DNA from: Acidobacteriota bacterium
GTDB taxonomy: Bacteria > Acidobacteriota > Blastocatellia > Pyrinomonadales > Pyrinomonadaceae
DNA length: 9,231 nt
Assembly: GCA_013813755.1 (NCBI GenBank)
Contig: JACCRD010000011.1
Span: 1-9,231 of the forward strand
Direction: 5' to 3'
The position numbers and the translations under genes are program-made. Below the pieces are notes generated by a model that did no database searches, had not been told where the DNA came from, and was given only the letters and a program-made list of their open reading frames with translations. Of this stretch, positions 5,591 to 9,231 are shown in pieces. How positions within the stretch are numbered: the stretch's first letter is position 1; every line of letters begins with the position of its first letter.

Positions 5591-6643
5591 GTGCGAATGA
5601 ACAGTCGAACCATAATAATTTTAACGATTTTACTCGTTGGTTTGTGCGGAACGATTTCCGCGCAAGTCAGGCGGGAAGGAGTAACTCGCGGCGGTTGCGA
5701 AACGACCGCCGCGCTAAACGGCGTTTACCGGATTGACACCGACGGCAGCGATAAGCTCTATTCGGTTATCGAAGGAGCGGCAAGCAATGTTCCATACAGC
5801 GAACAGCAGCAGTTTTTTATGGATTTGGCGGTTCGTCTGACGCCGCCCGATCTGCTGGCGATTGAATGTCGCGGGAGCACCATTTCGCTCGGTTCTTCTC
5901 GTTCGTCGCGTGTTGATTTTGTTGCTGACGGCGTAACGCGCAGCGTGCGAAATGCCGGCGGCGGAGTTGCGCGGACGCGCATCGCGTTCGAACGGAACGC
6001 TCTGACTTTCACATCAAGCGGCGCCGATAATTTAAATTTTACTTTTACGCCGCTCGAAAACGGCAGACGCCTGCGCGTGACGCGGCGCATTTCCTCGCGG
6101 GAGCTTATCGAGCCGGTTGTTATTCGAACTGTTTACAGTAAAATCGCCGATGTCGCGCGGTGGGAGATTTTCGACGATACGCGGGTGGCGAGACAAATGG
6201 CAAGACAAAACAGCGAAACAACTTCGTCCGCACCGCCGCGAGCGCGTTCCGCCGGTAACGAAAATAATAAGGCTAATGCCATCCGCGAATCTCTCGACGA
6301 ATGGATTACTGCCACGAACAGGCGCAACATCGAAAAACAGATGTCTTTTTATATGCCGGAATTAAAGTCTTTTTATCTTGCCCGAAACGCCTCGCGCGAC
6401 ACAGTACGGCTTGAAAAAACTCGCACGTTTGCCGGAGCCAAATCAATTGACATTCGCGCCGCCGAGCCGGAAATTATCTTTCAGGACGGCGGACGCACGG
6501 CGATTATGCGTTTCCGCAAAAAGTATCGAGTGGAAAACAATTCAAAAATGCGCAGCGGTGAGGTCATACAGGAACTGAGATGGCAGCAGACAAACGGCGG
6601 ATGGAAAATTTTTAGTGAGCGTGATATCAGAGTGATCAGCTAA
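5591..6643 (+). CDS. Secreted protein of unknown function with C-terminal NTF2-like domain
   Basis: A 350-residue exported protein. Residues 1-24 form a signal peptide (basic start, Ile/Leu-rich core, likely cleavage after TISA before QV). Residues about 36-195 form a beta-strand-rich region I do not recognise, beginning with C(36)ETTAALNGVYRID and containing one further cysteine (Cys93); alternating hydrophobic strands suggest a lipocalin-like or other beta fold, which is a guess. A Ser/Pro/Asn-rich linker (about 205-227) follows. The C-terminal part (about 229-350) has the NTF2/SnoaL-like pattern: a first helix IRESLDEWITATNRRNIEKQ, then MSFYMPELKSFY, strands ending in AIMRFRKKYRV, and a closing WKIFSERDIRVI. 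Domains of this kind occur C-terminally in periplasmic cell-wall-related proteins such as L,D-transpeptidases, but no transpeptidase Cys motif is present. It is convergent to the Ser/Thr kinase gene. Function unknown. Confidence 0.8.
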   Translation: MRMNSRTIIILTILLVGLCGTISAQVRREGVTRGGCETTAALNGVYRIDTDGSDKLYSVIEGAASNVPYSEQQQFFMDLAVRLTPPDLLAIECRGSTISLGSSRSSRVDFVADGVTRSVRNAGGGVARTRIAFERNALTFTSSGADNLNFTFTPLENGRRLRVTRRISSRELIEPVVIRTVYSKIADVARWEIFDDTRVARQMARQNSETTSSAPPRARSAGNENNKANAIRESLDEWITATNRRNIEKQMSFYMPELKSFYLARNASRDTVRLEKTRTFAGAKSIDIRAAEPEIIFQDGGRTAIMRFRKKYRVENNSKMRSGEVIQELRWQQTNGGWKIFSERDIRVIS

Positions 6644-6687
6644 AACGATTTTAATCATTAAAAGTGAAGAAATGAAACGCGGCTTTT

Positions 6688-6716
6688 CACAGATTTTTTA
6701 ATTGTATCTGTGTTTT
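6688..6716 (+). terminator. Intrinsic terminator of the secreted-protein gene
   Basis: CACAGAT (6688-6694) pairs with ATCTGTG (6706-6712) across an 11-base loop and is followed by TTTTATTT. An outer pairing of GAAGAAAT (6666-6673) with ATTTCTTC (6717-6724) could extend the structure. It lies 45 bases after the stop codon and protects the convergent kinase gene from readthrough. The opposite strand has no T run after the stem, so it looks one-directional. Confidence 0.6.
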
Positions 6717-6749
6717 ATTTCTTCGCTTCCGCTCTTATTTTAATTTTAC

Positions 6750-8480
6750 CTAAAATGGAAAAGGCTGGTTGTTTTGACGTTGCCGGCGCTCCTGTTTTCG
6801 CTGACGACGCGTTTCGCGCCACTCTTCATCGCTCATTTGTTCGCGCTCACGGCGGCGTTCTTCTCGGCGCTGCTGAACATCATTGCCTCTACCCGTCGGA
6901 CGCCCGGTAAATATTGACTCGATGTCCGGCGCAGATTGAGACTCGACTACGCGAGATTGTGTTACGCCGTCAGATTGAGGTCTGCTGCGGCGCGGCGTTT
7001 GTCGTCGAGCGGCAACAGGAGGCAAAATTTCAGCTTGTACCGGCGCGGGCTTGGAATTTTCCTCGAACTCCGTTTGAACAATCGGCTCGTCAACAGTTTT
7101 TCGTTTTTCGATTGTTGACTGTTTTGCAACCGTCGTCGTTTTGATTGAAGCAGGTTTGACTTCGGCTTGCTCTATGTTCTTTGAAGGCGGCGGGTCGAAA
7201 ACTTCCGGCTCCGACGAATCCAAAACCGTCCCGGACTGAACCGTGTCGGTGTTTAATTCCTGCGCTTGCTGAACGACGGGCATTTCATTCGATTCGGTTG
7301 ACGAATTCGCTTGATTAATAAAATAACCAGCTGCCACAACTACAAAAAACAACAAAGCGGCGACAGCTGCCAGCGGAAACCGTGACCGATTCGAGGCAGG
7401 AGAAACTATCTCAGTCGGGACTTCGATAACGGAAGCTGCCTGCGTCATCTCCGGCACAGGCGACGAAGTTTGAACGCCCGGAGGCAAAATCTCGACTGAT
7501 GTCAACCTCTCCGTGTCATCTGTTTGAGGCAAATTTTTGACTTTGCCGGCAAACGATTCAAGAGCCGGAAAATCTTTGGTTTCGGCGGAGTTTACAAGCA
7601 CTCCATTGGTTGCAACAGCTAAGGCAGTTGGCGGCAATTGTTCGACCGTTTCGGTTAAATCTGATTTGATCGTGTGTTCAAGCGCCTGCCGCATTGCTTT
7701 CGCCGTAACAAAACGCTGCGCCGGATTTAAAGCCAGAGCCGAATTTAAAACACTCGACACGCCGACCGAAATTTCACTGTTGAGTTCGCTGGCAAGCGGC
7801 AAAGGGTCTGCGTTTCCGGCAACGATTGCTGAAGCCCGCGCCAGAGCTTCAAGCGGCGGCTTGCCGGTCAAAAGATGATACGTGGTTGCCGCCAGCGCAA
7901 AAAGATCGGAGCGGGTGTCGGTTCCCGTGCCTTGAATTTGTTCGAGCGGCGAATATTTACGCGAATAGCCGAACACGCTCAACGCGCCCTGGGTATCGTC
8001 AGAGTTTAATTTCGCCAGTCCAAAATCAAGCAAAATGACATCGCCGCGCGGCGTTATTTTCAGATTCTGCGGCTTAATGTCACGATGAATAATGGGCGGC
8101 TCGTGCGAGTGCAAATAATCAAGTGCGTCGAGCAAGCTGTCCGTCCAGCGCAAAGCGTCGCGCGCGGGAAACGCGCCCTTGCGCTTGAGAACCTCAAACA
8201 AATCTTCGCCTTCGATAAACTGCATCACCAGAAAATGCCCATTATTTTCGGTAAAAAAATCAGAGACGTGCGGCAAAACCGGATGCAGCAAACTGTTTAA
8301 AAGGCGAGCTTCGCGCTCGAAAGCTTCCCCCAGTTCGTCGTTTTTATAAAAAGTTTCCTTAATCGCAACATGACTTCCAAAACGTTGGTCAACGGCAAGA
8401 TAAACCGCGCCCATGCCGCCCGCGCCAATTTGTTTTTCAATCAAGTAGCGATCTTGTAAAAGTGTTCCGTTTTCAATCAT
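6750..8480 (-). CDS. Membrane-anchored PknB-type Ser/Thr protein kinase
   Basis: A 576-residue receptor-like kinase. The kinase domain (about 12-270) is complete: glycine loop GAGGMGAVY (19-27), ATP-anchoring Lys41 in AIKE, helix-C Glu57 in EREARLL, catalytic loop HRDIKPQN (132-139) with Asp134 and Asn139, DFG at 152-154, and SPLEQ (177-181) in the APE position. The RD type suggests control by activation-loop phosphorylation. A Pro/Thr-rich linker (about 275-367) leads to one membrane span (about 368-389). The remaining 185 residues, presumably outside the membrane, are low-complexity, then Arg/Glu/Gln-rich (about 537-571), with no PASTA, TPR or WD repeat. I start at ATG 8480 because GGGTGA lies five bases upstream and the protein then begins shortly before the kinase fold; the frame is open for 41 more codons upstream, but that part looks non-coding. 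Substrates are unknown. Confidence 0.93.
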   Translation of the reverse strand: MIENGTLLQDRYLIEKQIGAGGMGAVYLAVDQRFGSHVAIKETFYKNDELGEAFEREARLLNSLLHPVLPHVSDFFTENNGHFLVMQFIEGEDLFEVLKRKGAFPARDALRWTDSLLDALDYLHSHEPPIIHRDIKPQNLKITPRGDVILLDFGLAKLNSDDTQGALSVFGYSRKYSPLEQIQGTGTDTRSDLFALAATTYHLLTGKPPLEALARASAIVAGNADPLPLASELNSEISVGVSSVLNSALALNPAQRFVTAKAMRQALEHTIKSDLTETVEQLPPTALAVATNGVLVNSAETKDFPALESFAGKVKNLPQTDDTERLTSVEILPPGVQTSSPVPEMTQAASVIEVPTEIVSPASNRSRFPLAAVAALLFFVVVAAGYFINQANSSTESNEMPVVQQAQELNTDTVQSGTVLDSSEPEVFDPPPSKNIEQAEVKPASIKTTTVAKQSTIEKRKTVDEPIVQTEFEENSKPAPVQAEILPPVAARRQTPRRSRPQSDGVTQSRVVESQSAPDIESIFTGRPTGRGNDVQQRREERRREREQMSDEEWRETRRQRKQERRQRQNNQPFPF

Positions 8481-8484
8481 TTTT

Positions 8485-8503
8485 TCACCCGTCAATCTGA
8501 CGG
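8485..8503 (-). promoter_or_regulatory. Ribosome binding site of the kinase abutted by a perfect dyad
   Basis: On the minus strand CCGTCA-GAT-TGACGG (8503-8489) is a perfect six-pair dyad whose last bases run into GGGTGA (8490-8485), the ribosome binding site five bases before the ATG at 8480. As RNA, the hairpin would crowd or partly cover the binding site. As DNA, it could be an operator. A further CCGTCA lies at 8569-8574 and a TGACG at 8526-8530. The dyad is seen directly; any regulatory role is inferred. Confidence 0.5.
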
Positions 8504-8647
8504 CAATTTTGATGCCTTTTTCGGCTGACGAGTTGATATAAAAAAGATTTGAAGATTCTTGATTTTTGCCCGTCACAAAACTAAATTTTATAATGGAAAT
8601 CAATTTTTCAATCTTTACTGCCGTTTATATTATTCATTTGTCCGGCT

Positions 8648-8656
8648 TGCTATAAT
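8648..8656 (+). promoter_or_regulatory. Extended -10 promoter of rtcB
   Basis: TGCTATAAT is a perfect -10 hexamer with the TGn extension that can replace a -35 box; no good -35 is seen at 17 bases. Initiation would be near 8663, at the GGAGG itself, giving a leader of only about nine bases. Confidence 0.65.
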
Positions 8657-8671
8657 TTTAATGGAGGAAAT

Positions 8672-9231
8672 ATGTCACACAACAAACTAAACATCAGCGG
8701 CGCGAAAGCCGACATTCTGTCGTGGGTCAGCCACGCTCTTTCAACCAATGAACACAATATGCTCCGCAACGTCTCGCGATTGCCTTGTCTTTACAAGCAC
8801 GTTGCGCTGATGCCGGACGCGCATTTGGGAATCGGTTCAATGGTCGGCTCGGTTATCGCGACGAAAGACGCAGTGATTCCAGCGACTGTCGGTGTTGATA
8901 TTGGCTGCGGAATGATGGCAGTTAAAACGCCGTTCAAGAGTTCGATTCTCGAAGGCAGATTGAAAGATTTGCGCCATCAAATCGAGCGCACGATTCCCGT
9001 CGGTTTTAACGAACACAAGGAAGCGGTTGACGAATCTCTGGCGTGGGAAGGCTGGAAAACTTTCGGCGATTTGCACCGAGGCGTTCAACACCGTAAAAGC
9101 AAGGCAATGAAACAACTCGGAACGCTCGGCGGCGGAAATCATTTTTTGGAAGTCTGTCTCGACACCGAAGATTATGTTTGGCTGATGCTGCATTCCGGCT
9201 CGCGCAACATCGGTAACGAAGTCGCTTCGCG
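8672..9231 (+). CDS. rtcB: RtcB-type RNA-splicing ligase, N-terminal part (3' end outside window)
   Basis: RtcB joins RNA ends with 2',3'-cyclic phosphate (or 3'-phosphate) to 5'-OH using GTP and Mn2+, in RNA repair or tRNA splicing. The first 186 residues of about 390-480 are present. Seen: MPDAHLGIGSMVGSVI (48-62), the VDIGCGM block (75-81) with metal ligands Asp76 and Cys79, GGGNHF (153-158) with ligand His157, and HSGSRNIG (174-181) with ligand His174. These correspond to Asp75, Cys78, His168 and His185 of E. coli RtcB. The GMP-accepting histidine lies beyond the window. GGAGG (8663-8667) four bases before the ATG gives a clear start. It is divergent from the kinase gene across a 191-bp spacer. 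No archease, rtcA or rtcR is visible in the part we can see. Family assignment is firm. Confidence 0.95.
   Translation, partial: MSHNKLNISGAKADILSWVSHALSTNEHNMLRNVSRLPCLYKHVALMPDAHLGIGSMVGSVIATKDAVIPATVGVDIGCGMMAVKTPFKSSILEGRLKDLRHQIERTIPVGFNEHKEAVDESLAWEGWKTFGDLHRGVQHRKSKAMKQLGTLGGGNHFLEVCLDTEDYVWLMLHSGSRNIGNEVAS

Noticed and set aside
8481..8603. N-terminal extension of the kinase by 41 residues
   Set aside because: The extra residues look like translated spacer. The ATG at 8480 has a good Shine-Dalgarno sequence and starts just before the kinase fold.

Overview
The window is 9.2 kb of ordinary bacterial chromosome, most likely from an acidobacterium (Blastocatellia/Pyrinomonadales-like). 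This is an inference from the sequence: moderate GC with AT-rich spacers, a PknB-type Ser/Thr kinase followed by a single membrane span and a low-complexity tail, a lipoprotein-like HtrA protease, a secreted NTF2-like protein, and loose AAGTCCAAA-type intergenic palindromes. No phage, insertion sequence, CRISPR array or obvious island is visible.

Layout, left to right: (1) the C-terminal part of an agmatinase-family ureohydrolase, running in from the left edge; (2) about 690 bp without an intact gene, holding a degraded minus-strand remnant of kdpA (K+-transporting ATPase subunit A) and a doubtful 28-codon ORF; (3) an HtrA/DegP-type periplasmic serine protease with two PDZ domains, followed by a long imperfect palindrome and a small four-span membrane protein, probably one transcription unit; (4) a convergent junction with two mutually exclusive hairpins that could terminate transcription from both sides; (5) on the minus strand, a MerR-family regulator followed by tRNA-Pro(GGG), each with its own recognisable sigma70-type promoter; (6) thiL (thiamine-monophosphate kinase), divergent from merR, with an 11-A homopolymer inside its reading frame; (7) about 300 bp of spacer with hairpins only; (8) a secreted protein of unknown function with a C-terminal NTF2-like domain; (9) convergent to it, a membrane-anchored Ser/Thr protein kinase; (10) divergent from the kinase, the first half of rtcB (RNA ligase), running off the right edge.

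The genes do not form one pathway. They are housekeeping functions (agmatine metabolism, thiamine cofactor synthesis, tRNA, RNA repair) mixed with envelope quality control (HtrA) and signalling (MerR regulator, Ser/Thr kinase). The best-supported points for a second look are the kdpA fossil, the overlapping hairpins in front of tRNA-Pro, the A11 run in thiL, the conserved merR/tRNA-Pro linkage, and the perfect dyad abutting the kinase ribosome binding site. I do not see convincing evidence of a wholly new system.
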